From Daldinia sp. FL1419 (lineage: Eukaryota; Ascomycota; Sordariomycetes; Xylariales; Hypoxylaceae): a stretch of DNA of 64,000 bases. The stretch is taken from positions 186,001 through 250,000 of the forward strand of contig MU623357.1 in the NCBI GenBank assembly GCA_025201765.1, in the 5' to 3' direction. This document shows, piece by piece, positions 11,867-22,467 of this stretch. Below the pieces are notes generated by a model. That model worked only from the letters and a program-made list of their open reading frames with translations. It searched no databases and was not told the DNA's origin. The position numbers were made by a program, and so were the translations under genes. Positions within the stretch are counted from its first letter, which is position 1. Each line of letters starts with the position of its first letter.

Positions 11867-13202
11867 ATGAGTTCCGATCCTGACTGGAGGGACTCGCTCA
11901 GCTCGTCTGATCGCTATGATAATATTCAAGCCATGTAAGTCTACTCGAACATAATCCTCTACCCGAGCCCGCGACAAAATCTTAATAACGCTATCTTCTT
12001 CAGAAAAGAGGTGTTGGACGGATTCATCGATGCTAACCCTCCCTCTCAAACAAACGCATTTGCCCTTGAAAACGAAGCTTACAAGACTTCTACGTCGCGT
12101 GTAAGTAACCCCGTCTGTCTTCGAATCTCGCAAGACACTTACTCCGTAGCAGGCTCAATATGACGAAGTATGCCGGAGTTTACTAAACCAAAAAGCACCG
12201 GTTTCACCCGAAGAGCGGTCTACTCCAATAGAACAAGCCATCCCAGAATCCCCCGGTACTACTATAGGGCATTACCAAAACTGTCATTACGTTGCCAGTG
12301 GACTCACTGCCGAAGTATATAGGTCAAGTACGGTGGCTCTTAAAGTGATTGTTGATACTTCGGTCGGGGAGCCTCACAATCCTTTTAGGGAAGCAAAGAT
12401 TCTGAAGTTGCTTAAAAAACCGTGTATTCCTTTACTTGAGACTTTCCGAGACCAAGAGCAGCGCTTCACCTTAGTCTTTCCGTATATGCCCTTGAGTTTA
12501 ACATCCCTTATTGAGCAAGGCCGTATACCAAGAAGCAGGATACAAAAGATTTTTACGGATCTATTTCATGCTTTAGTCTATATACACGGGCAAGGCATAA
12601 TACACAGGGACATCAAGCCTTCGGCACTTTTGCTAGAGTCGGCCGATGGTCCTGCTTATCTTTCTGATTTTGGTGAAGCGTGGCATCCTGGCCTGTCGGT
12701 GCACACAGAGCCCGCTCACGATAAGATCCTAGATGTTGGCACAGGTCCATACCGTGCACCGGAGACACTCTTTGGAGACAAGGCTTATGGCCCTGCGGTT
12801 GATATGTGGGCAGCTGGAGCTATGCTCGCCGAATGCTGCCGAGAGACGCCTCGAGAGCTTTTCGAATCTCGAGCAGCCCACGAAGATGGAAACCAACTCG
12901 GCCTGATATTAAGCATTTTCAAGACAATTGGGAGTCCGACTCGGGAATCATGGCCGGAAGCAGTGAACTTTAAGACGCCCCCGTTCGAAATGTATCGAAC
13001 CTTTGAAGGTCACTCTTGGGATGATCTTCTACCGGACGTTGACGGAGATTTCCGTGAACTTATTGCCGCATCGGTGGTATATAACAGCCGTAAAAGAGCT
13101 ACTGCATCCCAAGTATAAAACTCCACCCTATAGAAGGCCTAATCTTGCTTTGACACTGACATCATTCAGGCATTGAATTTTAAATGTATGCTACGAGAGT
13201 AA
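11867..13202 (+). CDS. CMGC/CDK-like protein kinase (Csk1/CAK-like), 4 exons
   Basis: Exons 11867-11934, 12004-12100, 12153-13112 and 13170-13202 give 385 aa; a tandem acceptor (TAG then CAG at 12147-12152) could add one Gln. Seen: ALKVIV with the ATP-binding Lys, catalytic HRDIKP, metal-binding DFG, activation-segment GTGPYRAPE, DMWAAGAML, and a C-lobe ending RATASQALNF. The layout is closest to fungal CDK-activating kinases of the Csk1 type, so a role in activating other CDKs is inferred. Odd: no clear Gly-rich loop precedes the Lys (region HYVASGLTAEVYRS). The catalytic-loop Asn, normally eight residues from the His, reads Ala (HRDIKPSA, codon 12624-12626). Acidic and Asp residues are retained, so activity is possible. 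An atypical or weakly active kinase is the alternative. Confidence 0.83.
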
Positions 13203-13460
13203 ATATTACTTCGTAATCTTGGCCATGGCGAGTAGCTGGTAAGCCTGCGTCATTGAAAGAGGTACATATACAAGTTCCAACTCTAGCCTCTAAGTCAGCC
13301 AGAAATAAGACCGATCCTCAGCTTCCATTACTCGGACGTACTTGGCGCCATGTTTTCTCGACTAGGCGGTAGTACCTAACCGTCCCGAACACCAATTACC
13401 TTGGACTGATTCTCTCCACCGCGGGCCGTGTATGTATTGGGGGACATCCCAAGCAACACT

Positions 13461-14575
13461 TCAGAGTGATAGTTTTCCTTTCCTCAAATACCAAAGACCC
13501 ACAGCAACAACGGGTGCTATGATAGACGTTGTGCCGAACATGCCTTTCATAAACGCCGTCTTCAGTTTCGGTTTAGCTATTTCGCCAAATTCTTCCGGTG
13601 TATTGAGCGACGGCCACGGTGTATCAGGTATCGGGACGTCTAGATAGGGGCATATCTCGTTCCAGCCGAAGCCATCCTCAAGTTTGCACACCTTTAATTG
13701 CTCCGGTGGGACAATACGCTTCACTTCTTCAATGCTATACTCGACACGTTAGAATATCCACTTTACAGGAGAGGACCCTGCTATCACGTACTAGTTGGTG
13801 TAGTTCTCGGCCAGATACTTATGCCCTTCCGGCGTCAGGCCGTATCCGTTCGTGTAGTAGCCTATCACCAATCGACTCATGCACGACATGCCGTAGCAAA
13901 ACCCATCGAAGTATTTAAATATGGACATCGGAAGAGAGGTGAATTTTGTGTGCATCATGCCAACGGTGTTGACAAATGACTTCGCCCACTTGTCCGGGTT
14001 ACGTTCCGTCAGGAGAAACTTTGCATCAGGGTAGGCCTTGAGTGTCGAGTGTAGCATGAAGAAGGGCATCTCTATAATGATCTGGTATCCGAAAGTTGTT
14101 AACCCATGTTGGGCAAATAGAGGCAGCGGAGGATATATACGTACGTCATAGTTGGCGAACCATTTATCAAACTCTGCGCGGCCATCTTTAATTCCCGTTA
14201 GTTCTCCATGCATTAGGTATCTCCTTAGTGCTTGTTCGACTAATCATGGAAGCTTTAAACTGCTTGCTAATTTCATGGAAAAATCCCTTACATGGTTTGC
14301 CATCGTGGAACATCTCGGCTCTGAGTCCATCGTTCAAAATTTGTAGTGACTGCGGCCCAGCCTTGATGACCTCAGCCATATGATAAGGCTTGAAACCTAG
14401 AATCTTCAAGGCTTGGTAAAGGCCATGGGTACCAGTTCTGTATTTTGTAAGATGCTATTTCTTGAATATAAAACGTCAAAGTCCCTGATATTGCTTACCT
14501 AGGCGCGCTTAGTACTATCAGCTTCTTACGCTCGACATGGGTCGGCGTTGGAAGTAGATCGATCTGGCGAGGCAT
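13461..14575 (-). CDS. Fungal sulfotransferase-family protein (Sulfotransfer_4), 5 exons
   Basis: Predicted PAPS-dependent sulfotransferase-fold protein, 275 aa; substrate unknown. Exons in gene order: 14575-14499, 14437-14292, 14185-14145, 14081-13792 and 13734-13461, all GT-AG with matching phases. Seen: P-loop-like PAPS motif APRTGTHG (residues 24-31), the junction DGKPYGRAEFDKW restored by splicing, IIEMPFFML, and AKFLLTERNPDKWAKSF with the conserved Arg and Asp, as in the 3'-phosphate binding region. KLEDGFGW..ICPYLDVP follows near the C-terminus. A hydrophobic C-terminal segment (SIIAPVVAVGLWYL) suggests membrane attachment. Relatives are often found in fungal secondary-metabolite loci, but no synthase gene lies nearby. 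Convergent with the kinase gene. Confidence 0.87.
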
Positions 14576-16279
14576 CACTGCTAACTAATTAAGCTCTCGA
14601 ATGAAGACGAGTTCAAGAATGGCGTGCTATTGCGTGCCAATCTACGAATCTACAGTCAAGGTACCTGCGACTGGACTATATAAGGAGTCCATTACGCCTT
14701 CTACTCCACGGTTACCGGTTCTCGGTCCTTCTCACTTATCAACTTTCTTTCTTAGGAGTAGCTCTATGGAACCATTATCATGGAATACCCAGATTCTATG
14801 TATCGACTCGCGCCTTGGTCTTGCCCGATGTCCGACTTTCAGTTAGCTGTCGCGAAGCGAATGCGGCATGCTATATGTTTTTATGTATAAGTGCTAGTTT
14901 CGGTCCTATGCGCTGGCCTATCGATACTGCGAGCTAGGGATCTACAACCAAGCGCGCAAGGGTTCGAGATGGGGGCATTTGTGGGCAAGGTGGACATCTT
15001 CATGCTAGGTACCATCGAAAAGCCCGACTTCGCAAGCTTTCAGGCTCTCTAGGCCAGACTAGAACTCAGGTTCCAAGGGTGTCAAAGACGAGAATGAAAC
15101 CCTACAGATCGGGATCGACGATTGATTTACGCGTCTCATCCTAGCGAAGAGGTATATCGCGCTTTTTCACCGATATACTGACGGTATTACCTCATAGCGT
15201 ATATCTTAAGGCGTCTATTCAACTTATCTTATTACTGCTAGTTATAGTACTAACCATGCCTAGGTCGATCAGGAGAAAATCGAGGAGATTTTAGCTTTCT
15301 ACCTCTCGAAGAGTCTACGGTTAGCTGACGCTGTCAATGCATCAGAAGGTGGATGCTAGCCTAGCCTAATCTTGGATGGTTCCTGGATACTACTTCGGCT
15401 TTCGAATCGCGTTCGCGCGTTCTGTGGGTATTGGCCAGCGATCAGGGACGTCTATGCGTGGATATGACCTCCGGATGCCGCCCGATAGCCGACAGCCGCA
15501 GTTAACTTCAACGCTGATTATTCGGATTGCCGGAATACACAAATTCCCGGCGATGTGAATATACGACACTCGCATTCCTCCCCTTTCCGTTGCCGGGCGA
15601 GGTCGTTATAAACTTTTGTATCTACCGCTGAAAAGCGACGGATCACACCATCCTTAATGTGACCAACATCAAAATCTCACGTTCTGCAGCACGGCAATTA
15701 ACGAAGAGAAGGAATGTGCGGTATGATTCAACCAGATACCGTGTAAAGGTAACGACGAAGGTTCTGAACCGTATACGGCACGTCTAAAGTCTCACTTTGG
15801 GGGAGCTATCCGGAATCACCAGTACCACTGTTACACGGCATGGATATTCTTGAGGGTCGAAATAAAGATACTACCAGAAAAAAAGAAGAGGGGAAAGAAG
15901 CCTTTCCTAACCCTTGAACCTAAGGGTTGAGATAGTGCTCCCCATGGATCCCAGTAATCAAAACACCAAACAAGCCACCAATGGAGACGTTCCAGACACA
16001 AGCGTATCGGGCGTTCTGATAAAATAGCTCCCAAGGTGGTGTATCACATACTTTAGCTTTATCAGAAAGGATGAATTGGCAGAAATAGACTTAAACAGCT
16101 GAAATGGTTCTAGAATTTATTCAAACTCGGTATGCTAATACATAGAAGATAGGCTGGGCCTTGTGCCCAGAGAATCGCGGCTCTACCCCGTACAATAAAT
16201 ACTAATACAACACATTGCTACTACTCCCACCCCTCCGTTCCGTCCGTATGATTATATGCGACATTCGGGGAAAGAAATA
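14576..16279. other. Intergenic region, 1.7 kb, no gene recognised
   Basis: Contains the upstream region of the sulfotransferase gene. The stretch 14880-15560 has coding-like composition and broken open segments on the + strand but no family I recognise. It may be a decayed gene or element. The remainder is unremarkable. Confidence 0.4.
14677..14683 (-). promoter_or_regulatory. Candidate TATA box for the sulfotransferase gene
   Basis: A TATATAA-type heptamer lies about 100 bp upstream of the sulfotransferase start codon. The sequence is nearly symmetric, so orientation is uncertain; spacing to the ATG is the only support. Confidence 0.3.
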
Positions 16280-16990
16280 CTACCACGGGGTATGCCCACC
16301 GCCTATCACGGGATTAGCACCGGTCATGAGGCTGCTTGCATTGCTCAAGAGGAATAATGCGGCGGCCTTGAATTCCGTCGTCTCCGCTAGCCTGCCCATC
16401 ATATTTTCTCCTTCCCACTTATCTTTGAGAGAAGGTACTTCCTCAAAATTCTTCAGCACTATTGGAGTCAAGATATGTCCGGGGCTGAGGCAATTAACAC
16501 GGATTCCCACAGTGCCATCTTTCTTGATAGAGCTCCACTCTATACTCAAATTTCTCGCCAGTTGGATCAGTGCCGCCTTGGACGAGTTGTAAACGAAAGA
16601 TAGGAGGCCTTTGTTGGCTACGCTGCCGCTCATGCTTGCCACGAGGCATATGCCTCCTCGACATTTGTACTTCATCATCTGACGAGCGGCAGCCGTCGCA
16701 GTCATTAACACGCCGGTGAAGTTGATGGCTAACATCTTGGCGGAGTCGGCCGGCGTGAGCTGCTGAATACCGGCGGCAGCGATGATGCCGTCCAGACGTC
16801 CATTCTCATCTGCGATATCCGTTATCGGCCTGTCTAGATGCTTTGTGTCTAAGACGTCTTGCTGTCAGTAATGAAGCGAGCCTCCCCATTCGGGGACTAC
16901 TCGTTTTCTAGCCTCCGCCCAGTGCTTATCAGGCCTACCCTCACGGTCGAGGCAGTACACTAGATACCCGTCAATAAAAGAAATTGACAC
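16280..16990 (-). pseudogene. Decayed SDR-family oxidoreductase (5' truncated, in-frame stop)
   Basis: The C-terminal two thirds of a short-chain dehydrogenase are readable: IAAAGIQQLTPADSAKM, INFTGVLMTATAAARQM, catalytic SMSG, YNSSKAA (YxxxK with Asn-Ser spacing), GIRVNCLSPGHILTP, and an end in GGHTPW. Upstream in the same frame, sequence to about 16990 still resembles the family (YCLDREGRPDKHW, VVPEWGGSLHY). It is interrupted by TGA at 16865-16867 where relatives carry an Arg codon, so CGA to TGA is the likely change. The N-terminal nucleotide-binding TGxxxGxG segment is absent. A short product could start at Met 16735 but would lack the cofactor fold, so I call this a pseudogene. Confidence 0.75.
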
Positions 16991-18188
16991 TAAATGCCGA
17001 CACATGTTCAAGTCACTTAGCTCGGACAAAGAGATATTATGGGGGATTTTTATCGAAACTCATTTACAAGAGCTAGTGTTTTACCGAATATGTTACACCA
17101 GAAGCGCTTCATAAGTTGGGATCGAGGCCAAACTGGAAAAAGCAACGGGGGCTTTTCAGTGGAATACATGCTACATAGCTCGAAGCCGTAAACGCGACGA
17201 GCTTCTGATGTATGGATTCTGTCATGTTGAATATAGCAGCAAGAATCCCAGCTTCTTACTGCTTAGAATAGGCTAATAGCATTGCCGATTCATATGTTGA
17301 TGAACGAGACAAATCAGCTCGTTTTGCCTTGGCTCGTGTTGCGTCAAGCCCAAATCATGGTGTAGCAGTATGTCGTGTACCGTGTCGACGGGGAGGTCTA
17401 CAAATGATACGATACCATCGACGTCAGAAAAGCGGGGATGGAATGAGTGCTGGCTTAAAAATGACGTATGTAGTCCGAAAAAGTAGGCGTCCCGTACCAT
17501 TCTCTGATCCGTGCCGGGATCCGGCTGAGTCCGCTTAAATTAAATCCTCCATTCCGGTTGCCCCGGAGACTTTGTTACTTACACCAACTATTAAGTATAA
17601 CCCCTATCTCAACCCCTATCTTAGTCAAGGGAGTACAAGTATACCTATACATATTCTAAGTCTAGTAAAACAGCCTTATGGTAGAATCAAAAAAAATTCT
17701 ATCGCATTGCTAATAAAGACCACGTGTACCTATATCATTACAATTCCACCCTATGTCTTTAAATAGAGAATGTCTATTAAGTTTGATATCTTAGGCGAAT
17801 ATTTTACTGTAACTAGTCTAACACTATGAATATGCGATTCGACGAGTTTTACATAAGTGGTAAGAACCAATCCATGAGGTTTTGAGAATATTATGCTGTT
17901 CTCGAACACTTGGACCTCCGGCTCTTGATGTTGAGGCTATCATGGAACATGGACGTTATACGGATATCTGAAAATAAATATAAAACAACGATATTGTAGC
18001 ATGACCCCCTTCCTGATCCGGAGCAAGATGCGTGTCCCGATATTGAGAATAACCAGATATGAATATATTTAATCTACGTCGCCCCTTCATTCATCCTCGC
18101 GGCCTGCCATTGGCATTACTCAAATGCGCACCCGGGATAAGACTGCTACCACTGTGAAGCTAGGTATTTAACGTAATAAACTTCAATA
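16991..18188. other. AT-rich intergenic region, no gene recognised
   Basis: The sequence becomes markedly AT-rich from about 17560 to 18170. The missing 5' third of the SDR pseudogene would have lain at the left edge, but no match to a Rossmann motif is visible. A short open stretch on the - strand (about 17273-17500) has no recognisable family. Confidence 0.45.
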
Positions 18189-18926
18189 ATGAGAAGTAAT
18201 TTGTTTGTCGCTCCCAGCAATACTGGAAGCAAACGCTCTAGGGACGATGTCGATGACGGGTTGAGACCGGATAAGCGAGTTCGTCGGGAGCCTACTAAGT
18301 TATTCAGCTCGCCGCGAGGTCAAACGCGATCCCAACCCCGGCGCCCCCTAGCACCCGCCCAACAGCAAACCCAGGGAGCATCTCCACCAGTCCGAGCACA
18401 TCAATTTTTTAGAAAGCGTGACGAGACCCAAGTCCGTAAGAAGAGTTCTCAAGATCAAACTCCGGACCCTAGACGGTCTAGTTTTATTCCAAGTCGTGCC
18501 TTGAGGCTTCCTTCCGAGTCTCCCAGCTCTGGGACTTCTAGCTCTTCCGATTCCATGGACTGTGTCTCATTTCAAGATATTCTCGATGAAATTTCACGAG
18601 CCCGTGGAAATATCGAAGATGTTTTAGAAGGTGGTAGAGATGTAAAAGATGACCCAAGACCTGAAAGGCCTCCGGAAAGGTTGACTCGTCAAAACCTTAA
18701 GAGACTTCGAAAGATCGAGAGAGAGCGCCGGATTATGGCCCGAAGAAACCGTCCGCCACTCACACTTCCGACTCCTGTTTCACCTCCGACACCACCTCCT
18801 GTCCCATCTCCCGTTCCACCTCATATTCCAAGTCCGGTTAATCCTCCAGTCTTCAGACCAATTCACTGGGATAGAGGGGCTAGTCAGCCATATGATTATG
18901 GTTCTGTATCGCCTCGCACGAGATAA
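18189..18926 (+). CDS. Disordered basic, proline-rich hypothetical protein
   Basis: Intronless, 245 aa, not recognised. Seen: a bipartite-NLS-like N-terminus (KRSRDD...RPDKRVRREP, about residues 14-34) and Ser/Arg/Gln-rich disorder to about residue 115. A short acidic, possibly helical segment follows (SFQDILDEISRARGNIEDVLEG), then a Lys/Arg-rich helix (LTRQNLKRLRKIERERRIMARR). The tail is proline-rich (PTPVSPPTPPPVPSPVP) and ends SPRTR. The composition suggests a nuclear protein that binds partners through short motifs; this is inference. A 24-base poly(A) tract lies about 90 bp beyond the stop. Convergent with the DUF3176 gene. Confidence 0.6.
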   Translation: MRSNLFVAPSNTGSKRSRDDVDDGLRPDKRVRREPTKLFSSPRGQTRSQPRRPLAPAQQQTQGASPPVRAHQFFRKRDETQVRKKSSQDQTPDPRRSSFIPSRALRLPSESPSSGTSSSSDSMDCVSFQDILDEISRARGNIEDVLEGGRDVKDDPRPERPPERLTRQNLKRLRKIERERRIMARRNRPPLTLPTPVSPPTPPPVPSPVPPHIPSPVNPPVFRPIHWDRGASQPYDYGSVSPRTR

Positions 18927-19017
18927 GGGTTGAGACGTGAATGCGGTTGGAATGCTGATATTAGCGTTACGTGCTCAATGATTCGTTGATTGCCGAAATA
19001 TTCGTAGTAAAATATGC

Positions 19018-19041
19018 AAAAAAAAAAAAAAAAAAAAAAAA
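19018..19041 (+). repeat. Poly(A) tract, 24 nt
   Basis: Uninterrupted run of 24 A residues, 92 bp after the stop codon of the intronless gene at 18189-18926 and in the same orientation. Confidence 0.95.
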
Positions 19042-19127
19042 GTGTTATGCAAAATATAGATAAATAATTCGAATTCTAGTCCGGATGTAAGTGTACATAA
19101 TTCATAGTTAAGGTATATGGCGAAGAC

Positions 19128-21382
19128 TCAATCTTGTTTACTCCGTAATTCTAGCCCCGATCCAGCGTCTTCAAATCTCACCGTCATGGCCCTAACAGAC
19201 TTCCTCAGGTACCCATCTTTATCGGCATCTCTAAGCTGCGCTCGTGTTTGGACATCGACGGAGTGCGTAAGGGTGGCTATCATATTCGTCTTCCAAGGAT
19301 GAAGGTGGAGCCTATGGGTATCTATAATAGTCCATACGCAGAAGAGGAAACCGAGGGCTAGAGTGATCAATGGAAGGATCATATAGTACCAATTAACATG
19401 AATGTGAACGATCCACTCTTGCCCAACACCTGAGCTTTTTACGCTGGATATGTCGCGCATCCAATTTGATACGGTCCAGGCAACTTGGTCAAAGGTGGCC
19501 GACATGTTTTGGCTTTGGTACAAAGCCTGTGCAACTGGGATCGCCTCTGTGTTTTGTCCCACGGGCCAGGTCATAATACTATTTAGGAGATCGTCATTAA
19601 CGAAGTGAACTGTGCTACCGACAGTGTTTTCTGTCAGATTGAAACGTCGTGTTATGTTTTCGGGTAGCTTATACTTTTGGATATCTCCGTCGGGTATGAA
19701 TAGTGAAAGATCACTTCGACGGACATCTCCGTATTGAGAATAGAGTGAGTAGTTGTTCCACTTCTCGTAAGCATCGAAATTCCTAACACCATCGAGACTA
19801 TGATAGGAGTCGAAGTCTCGTTCCGCCCAAGACGCCACAATGCTTTCCTTCAAGACACCTTTCTCGACAGTAGATTCGTAGGCATTGGCGCAGAAATATA
19901 ATGCGCATTCCGTGGCCGAAACGGGGGTTTCGCCCCATGCTAATTTTCCCGCTTCGTATTCTGGTGCGGCCCTCAAAATCTCCACTGCCGTGATCATCGT
20001 TGTTAAATTTTGGTACGCCAAAGTAAGCTTTGCATCTGTAATTCTTGTTGCAGACATGAATGCAACAAGAGAGAAGAGCTTCTTGCCTTCGGTTAAATCA
20101 ATATCGGTCGGATTTGAAAGGTTAAGACTGGGTAAAGAGTGAATAGTGAAGTTTGCCGTTATCGCCTTGGTATTTGAGGATAGAGTTCCTTTATTTATCC
20201 CATATTCGTAAGAGCGTCGCAAGTGGTCTGTTACGTTGCTACATGAGCTACAAACAGCCACGGAGGTGAATACCGGCCAAGTACAGTTTGCGGTAGGACA
20301 GGTAAATGTGGTGGTCTGCTTTTCACGATTTGAAGAATTATAAAACCCGTTATTGAAAGAGGCTAGCATTCCTAGGTCTGGGAGAGTTTCAAACGGGTCA
20401 AGAGATATAATCAGGTCAGAAGGTGTTAGTTGTACCCCTCCAACCCCAGTGGAGGGATCGCCGGTGTACGAGCCTACATCGAGGCCCTCGCTACGGCTAA
20501 GTTGGATTATAGAAGAGTCGGCGCTCGGGTCGCCCTGCCCTGGGAATGAGATGACTGCTTGTAGAAATGGTTCAAAAGCCATTAATAGTATCGTGACGAG
20601 CGCACCGATAGCTACCCAGTGACTGCATAGGGATTAGCTGCAAAGAACCTAGAGGGTACGGCCTCGTACGATAGGGCTCACCGGATCCGAAGCCAAATGA
20701 TGAGCCAAAGGCTCCCCCATGGTCCACGACTAGCATCGTCGAACCTGTCAAAAGCAACGAGGTTATCCGGACGCTTCTTAAACCAATTCCATTTAGCCTG
20801 GCCAAGACACGAACTAATCGCAAAGCCCAACGAAGTTCGCGATACTGCCCCTAAACCGGAGATTACGGTGTTGACAGAGACGGAGCCTTTCCAATCGGAT
20901 AAAGGACGACCGTTTACATATATTAACAAGGCAAGCAAAGCTGCTAATGCACCTAAGCTGACAACTAGGGCTCCTATTTCCAAGTTCCAGTTATGCCCGC
21001 GAGTTGAAATGACTTGGGGTTTTGATCTGGATGGTGTTAAGAGAAAGGGATCCTCGGCACCGGCATATTCGAATTGTGTAGGACGTTGGTCGGGTGCTGA
21101 AAATGTCGAGGACACTCGAGGAGGAAGTGATTTACTGCTAATAGTTGAAAAGTTAAACTTGGGCTTGTCTTGGGCGGAGTATGGCGAAGGCGACGATGTG
21201 GCTGCTTGCGCCTGGCCTAGATCCCCATGAATGGGTTGATATTCGAAAGAACCATCGGGTCGACCAGTATAACCCGCGTATCCCGTATAAGTTGTGTATC
21301 CGGACGAGTCATAATATTCGGGATGTGTGCCGAGATAGTGGGTTTCGTTATTTCCATTCCCACTATACGGAACGTTCTCCAT
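19128..21382 (-). CDS. DUF3176 family membrane protein, 2 exons
   Basis: Exons 21382-20682 and 20622-19128 (intron 20623-20681, donor GTGAGC, acceptor CAG, phase 2) give 731 aa. DUF3176 proteins are ascomycete membrane proteins of unknown function. Seen: a Tyr/Gly/Pro-rich cytosolic-type N-terminus (1-130), a first membrane segment (about 137-156), and the family block GRPLSDWKGSVSVNTVISGLGAVSRTSL with RFDDASRGPWGSL. A second membrane segment spans the splice junction (HWVAIGALVTILLMAF, about 235-252). A large loop of some 390 residues follows, with many N-glycosylation sequons and paired Cys (TCPTANCTW, CSSCSN), so it is probably extracytosolic. A last membrane segment (about 645-667) and a cytosolic tail of some 64 residues finish the protein. 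Function unknown. Confidence 0.88.
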
Positions 21383-22467
21383 CGGATTAAATAAAAGGGT
21401 TGAGCTTTAATAACGTTTTAGTTAGAGCTAATGTTTGCTACGGAGAACCTTATTACATGATTACGGGTTGAATTTACGGGCTGAATTTACGAGCTGGGTC
21501 TTGGCTACCCTGCTTATATAAACTTCCATATCGCGTAAAATATCGCGTCACGCCATAGAGTAGTACATGCAGCCTGGAAGCCCCGAACAGGTTCCAGAAT
21601 TCAGGAGTACCCAATATCGTGGTATTTAGGTAGATATTTTTGGGGCAATCTTCCACGCGTAGGGTTAAAAATGCATGTAACATTAATTATCTGGGTACCT
21701 CCTATCTACGTGTATCTAGGTACTACCTCCATACCTGAGAGAATAGCGCTAATGATTGGAGGGTTAGCCGCACAACCCGCGCGTGAATCCACTTTAGCGC
21801 ATTGTACAGCACCAGCTGCAGCTTAGCTTCGTCTCCCCAATACCATAAAATTAGTACCTAAGGTACCTAGCCTAGGTAGGTACTTACCTATCAATCCGTA
21901 TACCAACAATACGTCTACTATTCGGCAGCCAAACTATACGCCTTCGGTAGGCAGCTCACTCATAGCTAATTGATACATAGGTAGTACCTAACTACCTAGT
22001 TATATTTGAATAAACTACGGAAGGCATACCTAGTACTGTTTCAGATCATGCCACTCCAGTGGTGCCATAGGGCTGTAAGGTTGTGGCACATATGGACCAA
22101 CAGCTTATAGGTAGGTAGCTTACCTAGTTTAGGTACCTATAATACTGAGAAAGGGGAGACACGGTCGAGGCTATTCTAATAATGGCACAAGTGAGCCTAA
22201 TAAGCGCTGAAAAATTAACTATCGCCCTAGCGTACCTAGGTACATAACTCAGGTAGACACCTTGTATTTAACACTACGAAGAGAAGAATTACAAGATAAC
22301 CAATACTACGCCATGATTTGCGAATATCGGGCATCGTCTAGTTTTGCTGCCATGAACTTCACCACTGTAAATTTATTTAGTCTAATTCCCATTTCCCTAG
22401 AGTAATTCATAATTAGAGTTCTTTGATCAATATGCCCCTTTACCAAGGGCATTTGGACTCTATTCCA
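21383..22467. other. Intergenic region rich in TAGGTACCTA-type motifs
   Basis: No gene seen. A near-tandem 13-bp pair (gaatttacgggct / gaatttacgagct) lies near 21472-21494. Dense TACCTA/TAGGTA motifs, including an exact TAGGTACCTA near 22131, fill about 21700-22250. Confidence 0.5.

Noticed and set aside
17273..17500. Possible small - strand protein
   Set aside because: Open for 75 codons but no known motif, splice context or partner exon; not supported as a gene.
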